From the NCBI RefSeq assembly GCF_902859695.1, contig NZ_CADIJL010000019.1, forward strand, positions 47,078-111,077: a stretch of DNA of 64,000 nt, read 5' to 3'. This stretch comes from Achromobacter ruhlandii. Lineage in GTDB: Bacteria; Pseudomonadota; Gammaproteobacteria; Burkholderiales; Burkholderiaceae_B. Below the pieces are notes generated by a model. It saw only the letters and a program-made list of their open reading frames with translations. It was not told where the DNA came from and made no database searches. Shown in pieces: positions 17,624 to 26,600 of this stretch. The translations under genes and the position numbers were made by a program. The stretch's first letter is position 1; every line of letters starts with the position of its first letter.

Positions 17624-18093
17624 CCCAAGACCGCTCCGCCCCCACCCCGCTCGGCCAGGGCTATTACTGGCAGGACCTCGCCGTCGGCCAGCGCTTTCGC
17701 ACCTTCCGCCGCACGGTCACCGAAACCGACATCGTCAACTTCATCAGCGCCACCGGCATGCTGGAGACGATCTTCATCGATGCCACCTATGCGCATGGCG
17801 CGATCCAGGGCCGTCCCGCGCCGGGCGCGCTAACGTACGGCCTGATCGAGGGCCTGATCATGCAGGGCATGGTGCAGGGCACCGGCCTGGCGCTGCTGGA
17901 AGTGCACAAGAAAATGCTGGCGCCCGTGGTGGCCGGCGACACCATCTGGGCCGACATCGAAGTCACCGGCGTGCGCCCGACCTCGGCGCACAACCGCGCC
18001 GTGGTCACCTCCGCCATCGAGGTTTTCAACCAGCACGGCAAACCCGTGATGGCCTACACCGCGACGCGCATGCTGGCCGGCCGGCCGGACTGA
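17620..18093 (+). CDS. MaoC-family (hot-dog) dehydratase
   Basis: A 157-residue single hot-dog protein. Its ATG overlaps the CoA-transferase stop (ATGA). The sequence has F-R-T-F-R-R-T-V-T-E-T-D-I-V-N-F-I-S at about residues 22-39 and P-G-A-L-T-Y-G-L-I-E-G around 66-76, the usual MaoC core with the conserved Asp and small-residue loop. Such enzymes hydrate 2-enoyl-CoA (R-specific) or mesaconyl-CoA-like substrates. Coupling to a CoA-transferase suggests that it acts on the CoA ester that enzyme makes. Confidence 0.88.
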   Translation: MTQDRSAPTPLGQGYYWQDLAVGQRFRTFRRTVTETDIVNFISATGMLETIFIDATYAHGAIQGRPAPGALTYGLIEGLIMQGMVQGTGLALLEVHKKMLAPVVAGDTIWADIEVTGVRPTSAHNRAVVTSAIEVFNQHGKPVMAYTATRMLAGRPD

Positions 18094-18180
18094 CGCGGCG
18101 CGCGGCGGACAAGCGTCCCATCCAGAGGACGCTGCCGCCACGGGGCTTCGGTCCCGCCCACCAAAGCAAGGAGACAAACC

Positions 18181-19146
18181 ATGAAACGCGCATTGCTCGC
18201 GGCCGGCCTGGCCGCGCTGACATTCATCGGCGCCCCCACCGCCCGGGCCGCCTGGCCCGAACGCCCCATCACGATGGTGGTGCCCTTCCCGCCGGGCGGC
18301 CCCACCGACCTGGTGGCGCGGGTGCTGGCCAAGCAACTGACCGACCAGTTGGGCCAGACCGTGGTGGTGGAAAACAAGGGCGGCGCCAATGGCAACATCG
18401 GCATGCAGTATGCGGCCGCCGCCAAGCCCGATGGCTACACCGTGCTCTACAACACCTCGTCGATCGCGCTCAGCCCCAACCTGTACCGCGCGCTGGCGTT
18501 CGACCCGGTCAGGGACTTCGCGCCACTGTCGTCCACGGCGGTGATCCCGCTGGTGCTGCTGGTGCATCCCTCGGTGCCGGCGCGGGACGCGCGCGGCTTC
18601 GTCGACTACGCGCGCCAGCATCCGGGCAAGCTGTCGTACGGTTCGGCCGGCGCCGGCAATGTCACGCACCTGGGCGCGCTGTTGCTGTTGCGTTCGTTGG
18701 ACATCGACGCGGTGCACGTGCCCTATCGCGGCAGCGCGCCGGCCATGACCGATCTGGTCGGCGGCCAGGTGCAGCTCATGACCAACACGCTGAACGACTC
18801 GCTGGGTTTCATCCGCGAGGGCAAGCTGCGCGCCCTGGCGGTCACCAGCCGCGAACGCAGCGCGCAATTGCCCGAGGTGCCCACGGTGGCGGAGACCGTG
18901 GCGCCGGGCTTCGAAATGGGCGCCTGGCAAGGCGTGGTGGTCCCCGCCGGCACGCCGCAACCGGTGATTCAGAAGCTCAATGCCGAGATCCGCCGCGCCC
19001 TGCAATCGGACGAGATGCAAAAACAGCTCAAGGCGCAGGGCGCCCAGGCCCTGGGCTCGACCCCGCAGGCGTACGGCGCCTACATCCAGAGCGAGATCCA
19101 GCGCTGGGGCGCGGTGATCAAGGAAGCGGGCGTCAAGCTCGACTAG
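18181..19146 (+). CDS. Bug-family tripartite tricarboxylate transporter binding protein
   Basis: A 321-residue periplasmic receptor with a signal peptide (residues 1-23, ending A-R-A-A) and the Bug motif W-P-E-R-P-I-T-M-V-V-P-F-P-P-G-G-P-T-D, then E-N-K-G-G-A-N-G-N-I-G. The ATG follows AAGGAGACAAACC. It is the last gene of the LysR-controlled CoA-transferase/MaoC unit, 87 bp behind MaoC. TctA/TctB membrane subunits are not in the window, so it must share a carrier encoded elsewhere. The ligand is probably the acid activated by the CoA-transferase; this is inference. Confidence 0.93.
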   Translation: MKRALLAAGLAALTFIGAPTARAAWPERPITMVVPFPPGGPTDLVARVLAKQLTDQLGQTVVVENKGGANGNIGMQYAAAAKPDGYTVLYNTSSIALSPNLYRALAFDPVRDFAPLSSTAVIPLVLLVHPSVPARDARGFVDYARQHPGKLSYGSAGAGNVTHLGALLLLRSLDIDAVHVPYRGSAPAMTDLVGGQVQLMTNTLNDSLGFIREGKLRALAVTSRERSAQLPEVPTVAETVAPGFEMGAWQGVVVPAGTPQPVIQKLNAEIRRALQSDEMQKQLKAQGAQALGSTPQAYGAYIQSEIQRWGAVIKEAGVKLD

Positions 19147-19262
19147 GCGCGGGCGCGCAAGCCGCGCCGCCGCGCGCCACCGCCCGCTTTTCCCCAGCCG
19201 CCACCCTGGCGCGGCGGTCCGGCATCGACCTCTCCTCACGGCAAAAACGCGCTTACAAAAAT

Positions 19263-19284
19263 GGGATTGCCCCCGGGCAATCCC
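19263..19284. repeat. 22-bp inverted repeat upstream of oprB
   Basis: GGGATTGCCC and GGGCAATCCC are perfect 10-bp arms with a 2-nt centre, ending 15 bp before the LacI-type palindrome. There is no T-run on the plus strand. It may be a second regulator site, or a terminator for minus-strand transcripts (A then TTTTT follows on that strand). Confidence 0.55.
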
Positions 19285-19299
19285 TAGTCCCAGTCATAA

Positions 19300-19328
19300 T
19301 TGACAGCGCTGTCATTTTTGCAGACACT
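19300..19328 (+). promoter_or_regulatory. oprB-xyl operon promoter with LacI-type operator
   Basis: A consensus -35 TTGACA (19300-19305) is followed after 17 nt by a weak -10 GACACT. The 14-bp perfect palindrome TGACAGCGCTGTCA (19301-19314), with the central CG of LacI-family operators, lies directly on the -35 box. Repressor binding there would block polymerase. The LacI-family gene at 26601-27620 closes the same locus and is the likely binder. Confidence 0.7.
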
Positions 19329-19406
19329 AGCTTCGCCGGTACCCGCCGGCCCACAAAAAGCAAGCCGCAACGGCCTCAGGCACGGGCGGCGTCAGGAGAC
19401 AAAGAC

Positions 19407-20786
19407 ATGGCAACACCTCCCTGCTTCACGGCAGCGGCAGGCACCGGCGTGCACCTCCGGCCTCCGCGCTTCCCATTTCACTCGTCGCGGCCATCGCGCC
19501 TGCTGTCCTGCCTGCTGGGAGCCAGCCTGCTGTCGGTCGCGGCCTCGGCCCAGGCCTACGACCTGCAGACCAGCCCCTACCTCTTCGGCGACTGGGGCGG
19601 CCTGCGCACCCGCCTGGCCGAACGTGGCGTCACCCTGAACCTGGGCTACACCGGCGAAGCCGCGCACAATTTCAGCGGCGGCCAGGACAAGCTGACCCGC
19701 TACACCGACCAATGGGTGTTCGGTGCCACCATGGACCTGGACAAGCTGCTCGGCTGGCACGGCGGCACCTTCCAGATGACCATCACCGACCGCAACGGCC
19801 GCAACCTGGGCGCCGACGCCGGCATCGGCAACAACATGCTGATCCAGGAGGTCTACGGCCGCGGCCAGACCTGGCACATGACGCAGTTCTGGCTCAATCA
19901 ATCGTTCCTGGACGACCGGGTGCAATGGAAGATCGGCCGGCTCACCGTCGGCGAGGATTTCGCCAGCTTCTCGTGCGACTTCCAGAACCTGACCTTCTGC
20001 GGCGCGCAGCCCGGCAACCTGGTCGGCAGCTACTGGGTCAACTGGCCCACCAGCCAATGGGCCACCCGCCTGAAGGTCAGCACGTCCGAGCGGACCTACG
20101 TGCAGGCCGGCGTCTACCAGGTCAACCCCAACTACGTCGACGACGGCTACGCGCGCCGCCACGGCCTGTCGCTGGACAATCCCAACGGCACCACCGGCGC
20201 CCTGATCCCGGTCGAAGTCGGCTGGCTGCCGGCCTGGAACGGCCTGCCCGGTTCGTACAAGTTCGGCGCCTGGTACAACACCTCGAACGGCAAGGACCTG
20301 TACCAGGACGTCAACCACGCCCCGCGCGGCGAAACCGGCCTGGCGCCGCGCGAGCGCAACGGCCAGTACGGGATCTACATCAACTTCGAGCAACAGGTCA
20401 GCGGCACCGCCGGCGGCCGCGGCGCTTCGGTGTTCCTGAACGTCTCGCAGGCCGATCGCGACACGGCGGCGCAGGACCACCAGATCGCGCTCGGGCTGCA
20501 ATACAAGGGACCGTTCGCCCAGGCCCGCGACGTCATCGGCGTGGCCGTCGGCGCCACCCACAACAATGGCCGCTACGCCGACTACGTGCGCCAGCAGGAC
20601 CAGCGCCTGGGCACCAGCACCAAGGTTGGAGACGGCTACGAATACGTGGCCGAGGCGTATTACAGCTGGTCACCGATCCCCTCCATTTACCTGCGCCCCA
20701 ATCTGCAGTACATCAGGCATCCTGGGGGCACCAGCGCCAACCACGACGCCTTCATCGTAGGCCTGAAGACCGGCATCACATTCTGA
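19407..20786 (+). CDS. Carbohydrate-selective porin, OprB family
   Basis: A 459-residue outer-membrane protein. The signal peptide is unusually long: a polar stretch to about residue 30, a hydrophobic core, then A-S-A-Q-A at 46-50. The mature start L-F-G-D-W-G-G-L-R-T-R-L-A-E-R-G-V is the OprB hallmark, and the C-terminus ends in G-L-K-T-G-I-T-F, a terminal beta strand with Phe. The ATG follows AGGAGACAAAGAC. It heads the sugar operon, so it would pass the sugar through the outer membrane for the XylFGH-like transporter. Confidence 0.93.
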   Translation: MATPPCFTAAAGTGVHLRPPRFPFHSSRPSRLLSCLLGASLLSVAASAQAYDLQTSPYLFGDWGGLRTRLAERGVTLNLGYTGEAAHNFSGGQDKLTRYTDQWVFGATMDLDKLLGWHGGTFQMTITDRNGRNLGADAGIGNNMLIQEVYGRGQTWHMTQFWLNQSFLDDRVQWKIGRLTVGEDFASFSCDFQNLTFCGAQPGNLVGSYWVNWPTSQWATRLKVSTSERTYVQAGVYQVNPNYVDDGYARRHGLSLDNPNGTTGALIPVEVGWLPAWNGLPGSYKFGAWYNTSNGKDLYQDVNHAPRGETGLAPRERNGQYGIYINFEQQVSGTAGGRGASVFLNVSQADRDTAAQDHQIALGLQYKGPFAQARDVIGVAVGATHNNGRYADYVRQQDQRLGTSTKVGDGYEYVAEAYYSWSPIPSIYLRPNLQYIRHPGGTSANHDAFIVGLKTGITF

Positions 20787-20812
20787 GCGCATCGCGCCAC
20801 AAGGAGACTGAC

Positions 20813-21829
20813 ATGACCCCAATCCTGCGCCGCCTGCTGGCCTGCGCGCTGGCGTTGCCCGCCGCGCTGTTCGCCGCCCACGCCGCCCATGCCAGCAAGG
20901 AGGCCCCCGTGATCGGCTTTTCCATCGACGACCTGCGGGTCGAGCGCTGGACCCGCGATCGCAATTATTTCGTCGAGGCCGCCACCGCGCTGGGCGCCAA
21001 GGTCAACGTGCAATCGGCCAACGCCAGCGAATCGCGCCAGATCGCCCAGGTCGAGAATCTGATCGCCGAGGGCGTGGACGCGCTGGTGATCGTGCCGTTC
21101 AATTCCAAGGTGCTGGGCAGCGCCATCGCCAAGGCCCAACGCAACGGCATCAAGGTCATCGCCTACGACCGCCTCATCCTGGGCGCGCCGCTGGATGGCT
21201 ACGTGTCGTTCGACAACGTCAAGGTCGGCGAAATGCAGGCCCAGGGCATGGTCGATGCCGTGCCCAAGGGCCGCTACTACCTGCTGGGCGGCGCCGCCAC
21301 CGACAACAACTCGCGCATGTTCCGCGAAGGCCAGATGAACGTGCTCAAGCCGCTGGTCGCCAAGGGCGATATCACCATCGTGGGCGAGCAGTGGACGCCC
21401 GAATGGGACCCGTCCAAGGCGCAGAGCATCATCGAGAACGCGCTGAACGCGAACAACAACGACATCCAGGTCATCGTCGCCTCCAACGACGGCACCGCCG
21501 GCGGCGCCATCCAGGCCCTGGCCAGCCAGAAGCTGGCGGGCAAGGTGGCGGTATCGGGCCAGGACGCCGACCTGGCGGGTGTGCGCCGCGTCGCCGCCGG
21601 CACGCAGACCATGACGGTGTACAAGCCGATCAAGGCCATCGCCGAAGCGGCCGCGCACATGGCGGTCGACCTGGTGCAAGGCAAGACGCCCGCCTTCAAC
21701 GCCAAGCTCGACAACGGCAAGGGCGAGGTCAATTCCCTGCTGATCAAGCCCACGCTGGTGACGCGCGACAATCTGGACATCCTGGTCAAGGACGGGTTCT
21801 ATACGGCTGACCAGATCGCGGGCAAATAG
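20813..21829 (+). CDS. xylF: Sugar ABC transporter substrate-binding protein (XylF-like)
   Basis: A 338-residue periplasmic protein with a signal peptide to about residue 28 and a type I two-lobe sugar-binding fold. Features of the XylF group are [25 protein letters not shown] at the ligand site, and [12 protein letters not shown]. It follows the porin by 26 bp and precedes the ATPase gene by 14 bp. Xylose is the ligand of the best-known member, but the downstream oxidative genes leave another pentose, hexose or uronate possible. Confidence 0.9.
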   Translation: MTPILRRLLACALALPAALFAAHAAHASKEAPVIGFSIDDLRVERWTRDRNYFVEAATALGAKVNVQSANASESRQIAQVENLIAEGVDALVIVPFNSKVLGSAIAKAQRNGIKVIAYDRLILGAPLDGYVSFDNVKVGEMQAQGMVDAVPKGRYYLLGGAATDNNSRMFREGQMNVLKPLVAKGDITIVGEQWTPEWDPSKAQSIIENALNANNNDIQVIVASNDGTAGGAIQALASQKLAGKVAVSGQDADLAGVRRVAAGTQTMTVYKPIKAIAEAAAHMAVDLVQGKTPAFNAKLDNGKGEVNSLLIKPTLVTRDNLDILVKDGFYTADQIAGK

Positions 21830-21843
21830 CCGGGAGACGCGTC

Positions 21844-23391
21844 ATGGACCAGCGACAGCCGCTGTTTGAAATGCGTGACATCGTCAAGGAATTCTCGGGC
21901 GTGCGCGCGCTCTCGGGCATCAGCCTGGGCGTGCGGCCCGGCGAGTGCCTGGGTCTGTGCGGCGAGAACGGCGCCGGCAAATCGACCCTGATGAAGGTGT
22001 TGTCCGGCGTCTATCCCCATGGCAGCTACGGCGGCCGGATCCTTTGGGAGGGCCGCGAACTGCGCGCCCGCTCGACCCGCGACAGCGAACGCGCCGGCAT
22101 CGTCATCCTGCACCAGGAACTGATGCTGGTGCAGCAACTCAGCGTCACCGAGAACATCTTCCTGGGCAACGAACTGCGGCTGCCGGGCGGCCGCATGGAC
22201 TACCCCGCCATGCACCGGCGCGCCGCCGAGCTGCTGGCGCGCCTGAAGCTCACCGACGTCAACGTCGCCGCGCCCGTCATGAACTACGGCAACGGCCACC
22301 AGCAACTGTTCGAGATCGCCAAGGCGCTCGCCAAAGAGGCCCGGCTGCTGATTTTCGACGAGCCGACCTCCTCGCTCACCGCCAAGGAGATCGACGTGCT
22401 GCTGTCCATCATCGACGACCTCAAGCGCGCCGGCGTGGCCTGCATCTACATCTCGCACAAGCTCGACGAGGTCAAGCGCGTCTGCGACACCATCACGGTG
22501 ATCCGCGACGGCCAGCACATCGCCACCCGCGCGGCGGACACGCTGGACGAAGACGGCATCATCGGCCTGATGGTCGGCCGCGCGCTCGAATCGCGCTTTC
22601 CGCGCACCGAACGCCAACCCGGCGCGGTCATGCTGGAAGCGCGCGGCGTGACCTGCTGGGACGTGACCAACCCGCGGCGCAAGCGCGTCGACGACGCCTC
22701 CCTGCAGGTGCGCGCCGGCGAGATCCTCGGCATCGCCGGACTGGTGGGCGCGGGCCGCACCGAATTCGTGTCGGCGATCTACGGCGCCTACGCCGGCCGC
22801 AGCGCCGCCCAGGTGTGGGTGGCGGGCCAGCCGGCGCGCATCGCGTCCCCCGCCGACGCCATCGCGCTCGGCCTGTGCCTGGTGCCCGAGGATCGCAAGC
22901 GCCACGGCATCGTGCCGCTGATGAGCGTGGCTGAGAACATCACGCTGGCCAGTCTGGCCGACCACGCTCGCGCCGCGCGGGTGGACGGCGATTCCGAGCT
23001 GGCGACCGTCGAACGCGAGATCGCCCGCCTGCGCATCAAGACCGCCAGCCCGGGCCTGCCGGTGGCCAGCCTGTCCGGCGGCAACCAGCAGAAAGTCGTG
23101 CTGGCCAAGATGGCGCTGAAGCACCCCAAGGTGCTGATCCTGGACGAACCGACGCGCGGCGTGGACATCGGCGCCAAGTACGACATCTACAAGATGATCT
23201 TCGACCTGGCCGATCGCGGCGTGGCCATCATCATGGTGTCGTCGGAACTGCCCGAGATCCTCGGCATGAGCGATCGCGTGCTGGTCATGAACGCCGGCCG
23301 CATCACGGGCGACTTCCCGATCCAGGGCCTGACGCAGGAACGCGTGCTGGCCGCCGCCCTCCAATCCGAACCGTCGCGGCACGCCGCCTGA
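21844..23391 (+). CDS. xylG: Sugar ABC transporter ATP-binding protein (XylG-like)
   Basis: A 515-residue tandem ATPase of the monosaccharide CUT2 family. The first domain has Walker [10 protein letters not shown] (40-48), a degenerate signature around N-G-H-Q-Q-L and Walker B L-L-I-F-D-E-P. The second has a non-canonical P-loop G-L-V-G-A-G-R-T-E, signature L-S-G-G-N-Q-Q-K-V and [11 protein letters not shown]. This asymmetry is normal for CUT2 transporters, in which only one site hydrolyses well. It is followed at 5 bp by the permease gene. Confidence 0.95.
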   Translation: MDQRQPLFEMRDIVKEFSGVRALSGISLGVRPGECLGLCGENGAGKSTLMKVLSGVYPHGSYGGRILWEGRELRARSTRDSERAGIVILHQELMLVQQLSVTENIFLGNELRLPGGRMDYPAMHRRAAELLARLKLTDVNVAAPVMNYGNGHQQLFEIAKALAKEARLLIFDEPTSSLTAKEIDVLLSIIDDLKRAGVACIYISHKLDEVKRVCDTITVIRDGQHIATRAADTLDEDGIIGLMVGRALESRFPRTERQPGAVMLEARGVTCWDVTNPRRKRVDDASLQVRAGEILGIAGLVGAGRTEFVSAIYGAYAGRSAAQVWVAGQPARIASPADAIALGLCLVPEDRKRHGIVPLMSVAENITLASLADHARAARVDGDSELATVEREIARLRIKTASPGLPVASLSGGNQQKVVLAKMALKHPKVLILDEPTRGVDIGAKYDIYKMIFDLADRGVAIIMVSSELPEILGMSDRVLVMNAGRITGDFPIQGLTQERVLAAALQSEPSRHAA

Positions 23392-23396
23392 ACGCC

Positions 23397-24584
23397 ATGA
23401 CCCAGATGCTCGCTTCCTCATCCTCCGAACCCCGGCCGCGCGGCGGCCATCCGCCGCTGCGGCAACTGTTCGCGCGCCACAAGCTGCTGGCCATGCTGCT
23501 TGCGCTCGGCCTGATCTGGCTGTTCTTCTGGCACCAGACCCACGGCAGCTTCCTGCGTCCCAACAGCATTTCCAATCTGCTGCTGCAGATGTCGGTCACC
23601 GGCATGCTGGCCTGCGGCATGGTGCTGGTCATCATCGCCGGCGAGATCGACCTCTCGGTGGGCTCGCTGCTCGGCCTGCTGGGCGGCCTGGTCGCCATCC
23701 TGACCGTCAACCTCGGCTGGAACACCTGGCTGTCGGTGGCCGTGGTGCTGGCGGCCGGCGCGGGGCTCGGGCTGGTCAACGGCTGCCTGACCACGCGGCT
23801 GCGGGTGCCGTCCTTCATCGTCGGCCTGGGCGGCATGCTGGCCTATCGCGGCCTGCTGCAATTGAGCACCGACAGCGTCACCATCGCCCCCGTGCCCGAC
23901 GATCTGGGCGCCATCGCCCAGGCCTTCGTGCCGCCCGCGTTGTCGTGGGCCATCGCCGCCTTGATCATCGCGCTGGCCTGCGGCCTGACGCTGGCGCGGC
24001 GCCGCCGCCATCGCCGGCTGGGGCTGGAGGTGGCGCCGCGCTGGATCGACGGCCTGAAGATCGGCGCCATCGCCGCCGCGGCCGCCGGCTTCGTGCTGGT
24101 GCTGAACCAGGCCCACGGCGTGCCGCTGCCGGTGCTGATCCTGCTGGCGCTGCTGGGCGTGTTCTCGTGGATCACCACCCAGACCGTGTTCGGCCGTCAC
24201 GTCTACGCGGTCGGCGGCAACGTCGAGGCCAGCCGCCTGTCCGGCGTCAACGTCAAGCGCGTCAAGCTGATGGTGTTCATGCTGATGGGGCTGATGTGCG
24301 CCTTCGCCGGCATCGTCACCACGGCGCGCTCGGCGGCCGGTTCGCCGTCGGCCGGCGTGGGCGGCGAACTCGACGCCATCGCCGCCTGCTTCATCGGCGG
24401 CACCTCCATGCGCGGCGGCTCCGGCACCGTCTACGGCGCGCTGATCGGCGCATTGGTCATGGCCAGCCTGGACAACGGCATGCAGCAGATGAATGTCGAC
24501 ACCTCCTGGCAGATGATCGTCAAGGGCGCCGTGCTGGTGCTGGCAGTGTGGATCGACGTGGCGACGAGGTCCGAACGTGCATAG
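23397..24584 (+). CDS. xylH: Sugar ABC transporter permease (XylH-like)
   Basis: A 395-residue CUT2 permease with about ten hydrophobic segments. The conserved I-A-G-E-I-D-L-S-V-G-S near residue 80 and the G-G-N-V-E-A-S-R-L-S-G-V-N motif near 275 are typical of XylH/RbsC proteins. A cluster of Arg/His residues around 200 separates the two halves, as in XylH. Its last codons overlap the GTG start of the lactonase gene by 8 bp, which links import to the oxidative step. Confidence 0.94.
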   Translation: MTQMLASSSSEPRPRGGHPPLRQLFARHKLLAMLLALGLIWLFFWHQTHGSFLRPNSISNLLLQMSVTGMLACGMVLVIIAGEIDLSVGSLLGLLGGLVAILTVNLGWNTWLSVAVVLAAGAGLGLVNGCLTTRLRVPSFIVGLGGMLAYRGLLQLSTDSVTIAPVPDDLGAIAQAFVPPALSWAIAALIIALACGLTLARRRRHRRLGLEVAPRWIDGLKIGAIAAAAAGFVLVLNQAHGVPLPVLILLALLGVFSWITTQTVFGRHVYAVGGNVEASRLSGVNVKRVKLMVFMLMGLMCAFAGIVTTARSAAGSPSAGVGGELDAIAACFIGGTSMRGGSGTVYGALIGALVMASLDNGMQQMNVDTSWQMIVKGAVLVLAVWIDVATRSERA

Positions 24585-25659
24585 CCCGCCCCTATTCGAC
24601 GCGCCCGGCAGCTGCGTGCTGGCCGTCGGCACCTATACCGAGATCCTGCCTCACGTGCAGGGACGCGGCCGCGGCATCCACCTGCTGGCGTTCGACGGCG
24701 CGACCGCCTCGTTCCACGAACGGCAGGTGCTGGCCGGCCCGGTCAACCCCTCATACCTGTGCGCGGCCGCGGGGCGGCTCTACAGCGTCAGCGAGCGGGA
24801 ACAGGACGCGGTCCTGGAAATCTTCGCCATCGAGGACGGCGCCGCCGCGCTGCGCGCCGTCGGCCGCGTCGCGGTGCCCGGCGCCGCGCCCTGCCACGTC
24901 AGCGTCAACCTGCCCGCGCGGCAGCTATACGTGTCGAACTACGGCTCGGGCGAGCTGCTGTGCTTCGCGCTGGACGCCGACGGCCTGCCGCTGGGCGCGC
25001 CGCAGGTGATCGCGCGCCGCGGCGCCGGCCCGCGCGCGGACCGCCAGGAAGGGCCGCACGTGCACTATGCCGCCGCCACCGGCGACGGCGCCTGGGTCTA
25101 CCTGTGCGACCTGGGCACGGACACCATCGCCCGCCACCAGGTACGGCCCGATGGCCTGGCCCCCGCGCCGGCGCGGGAACTGCGCGCGCGGCCCGGCGCC
25201 GGGCCGCGCCACCTGGTCCTCACGGCCGATGGCACGCTGGCGGCGGTGGCCGAGGAACTCTCGAATACCGTGGCCGTGTATGCGCTGGACGAGCCGGCGG
25301 GAGAACGCGCCCGCGCCAGCACCCTGCCGCGCGACTGGCGCGGCGCCAACACCGCCTCCGCCATCCGCCTGCATCCCAATGGCGAACTGCTCTATGCCGC
25401 CAACCGTGGCCACGACAGCATCGCGGTCTACCGCCTGCGCCACGCCGCTCCCTGGCTCGATCCCGTCGGTTTCATCGAGGTCGGCGGCCGCGCCCCGCGC
25501 GACATCGCGCTCACTCCCGACGGCGCGTTCCTGCTGGCCGCGTCCCAGGACGACCACTTCATCCGCGCGTGGCGCATCGACCCGGCCACGGGCCTGGCGC
25601 ACGCGCAGGGCGAGCCCTATCCCCTGGCCTCGCCCGCCTGCCTTTGCCCCTTGCCTTGA
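24577..25659 (+). CDS. Lactonase, 7-bladed beta-propeller (6-phosphogluconolactonase type)
   Basis: A 360-residue protein of the YbhE/Pgl beta-propeller family, with repeated blade motifs such as Y-V-S-N-Y-G-S-G, L-Y-A-A-N-R-G-H-D-S-I-A-V-Y, and P-R-D-I-A-L-T-P-D-G near the C-terminus. The GTG start lies behind GAGG and overlaps the permease gene. Members hydrolyse sugar lactones, including aldonolactones and galactaro-lactone. The dehydrogenase gene directly downstream would make a lactone, so the two form a plausible oxidation and hydrolysis pair. Confidence 0.88.
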   Translation: MHSPPLFDAPGSCVLAVGTYTEILPHVQGRGRGIHLLAFDGATASFHERQVLAGPVNPSYLCAAAGRLYSVSEREQDAVLEIFAIEDGAAALRAVGRVAVPGAAPCHVSVNLPARQLYVSNYGSGELLCFALDADGLPLGAPQVIARRGAGPRADRQEGPHVHYAAATGDGAWVYLCDLGTDTIARHQVRPDGLAPAPARELRARPGAGPRHLVLTADGTLAAVAEELSNTVAVYALDEPAGERARASTLPRDWRGANTASAIRLHPNGELLYAANRGHDSIAVYRLRHAAPWLDPVGFIEVGGRAPRDIALTPDGAFLLAASQDDHFIRAWRIDPATGLAHAQGEPYPLASPACLCPLP

Positions 25660-25675
25660 ACCGGAAGCTTTCACC

Positions 25676-26587
25676 GTGACCTCTCCCCTGCCCCCCGCCC
25701 GCATTGTCGTCACCGGCGCCACCGGCCAGCTCGGCCGCAAGGCGCTCGCCATCCTGGCGCGCCAGCCCTGGTGCGAGCACCTGATCGGCATCGACCTGCA
25801 GGCGGACGACACCGTCTTCAGTCCGGAAGTGCGCGAACGCCTGACGCTGGTCGCCGCCGACCTGGAGCGCCCCGCCCCCGCCTGGACCCGCCATTTCGAG
25901 GGCGTCGATGCCGTGCTGCACCTGGCGGCCCGGCACTCCACCCCCGACGCCAGCTGGGAAGAAGCGCTGGGTTCGTACAACATGACACTCAACGTCCTGA
26001 CCACGGCCGCCACGCATGGCGCGCGACGATTGGTGTTCGCGTCCTCCAACCACGCCATGGGCGGCTACAAGGACCCGCCACTGGCCGCCGCCATGGGCCC
26101 GGGCAAGCTGACCGCCAGCACCGAACCGGCCCCCGGCACGCGCTGGTTCGATGGCGAGCGCGAGGTGCATTCGCTGGCCTACGGCACCTCGAAGGTCATG
26201 GGAGAACGCCTGTGCCGCGCCTATGCCGCCGTCACGCAAGGCCGGCTGTCCACCGTGATCGCGCGCATCGGCTGGATCCTGCCGGACGACAACGACCCGC
26301 GCGACATGACTTACTCCGGCGTGGCCCACCGGCGGGCGCCCGAACCGGATGCGCACGACGAACCGGCGCGCCGCGCGCTGGCGTGGTTCCACGACATGTG
26401 GTTATCAAACGGGGATTTCGAACGCCTGCTGGTCGCCTCGCTGACGGCGGACGCGGCCGACTGGCCCGGCGCCAGCGTCACGGTCAACGGGGTGTCCGCC
26501 AACCGGGGCAGCGCCTGGGACGTGACGGAGGGGCGCGCCAGTCTCGGCTACGACCCGCGCGACGACGTGCGCCGCCATCTGGGATAG
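25676..26587 (+). CDS. NAD-dependent sugar dehydrogenase, uronate-dehydrogenase-like SDR
   Basis: A 303-residue extended short-chain dehydrogenase. The Rossmann motif G-A-T-G-Q-L-G is at 14-20. F-A-S-S-N-H-A-M-G-G-Y at 121-131 is close to the hallmark of uronate dehydrogenases, and the active Tyr169/Lys173 pair is in Y-G-T-S-K. A substrate-side segment R-I-G-W-I-L-P...W-L-S-N-G-D is also Udh-like. It is longer than typical Udh (about 265-275), with extra residues around 135-165. The GTG start is 16 bp after the lactonase stop. Oxidation of a uronic acid or aldose to its lactone is the inferred reaction. Confidence 0.8.
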   Translation: MTSPLPPARIVVTGATGQLGRKALAILARQPWCEHLIGIDLQADDTVFSPEVRERLTLVAADLERPAPAWTRHFEGVDAVLHLAARHSTPDASWEEALGSYNMTLNVLTTAATHGARRLVFASSNHAMGGYKDPPLAAAMGPGKLTASTEPAPGTRWFDGEREVHSLAYGTSKVMGERLCRAYAAVTQGRLSTVIARIGWILPDDNDPRDMTYSGVAHRRAPEPDAHDEPARRALAWFHDMWLSNGDFERLLVASLTADAADWPGASVTVNGVSANRGSAWDVTEGRASLGYDPRDDVRRHLG

Positions 26588-26600
26588 CGGCCGGGGAGGT

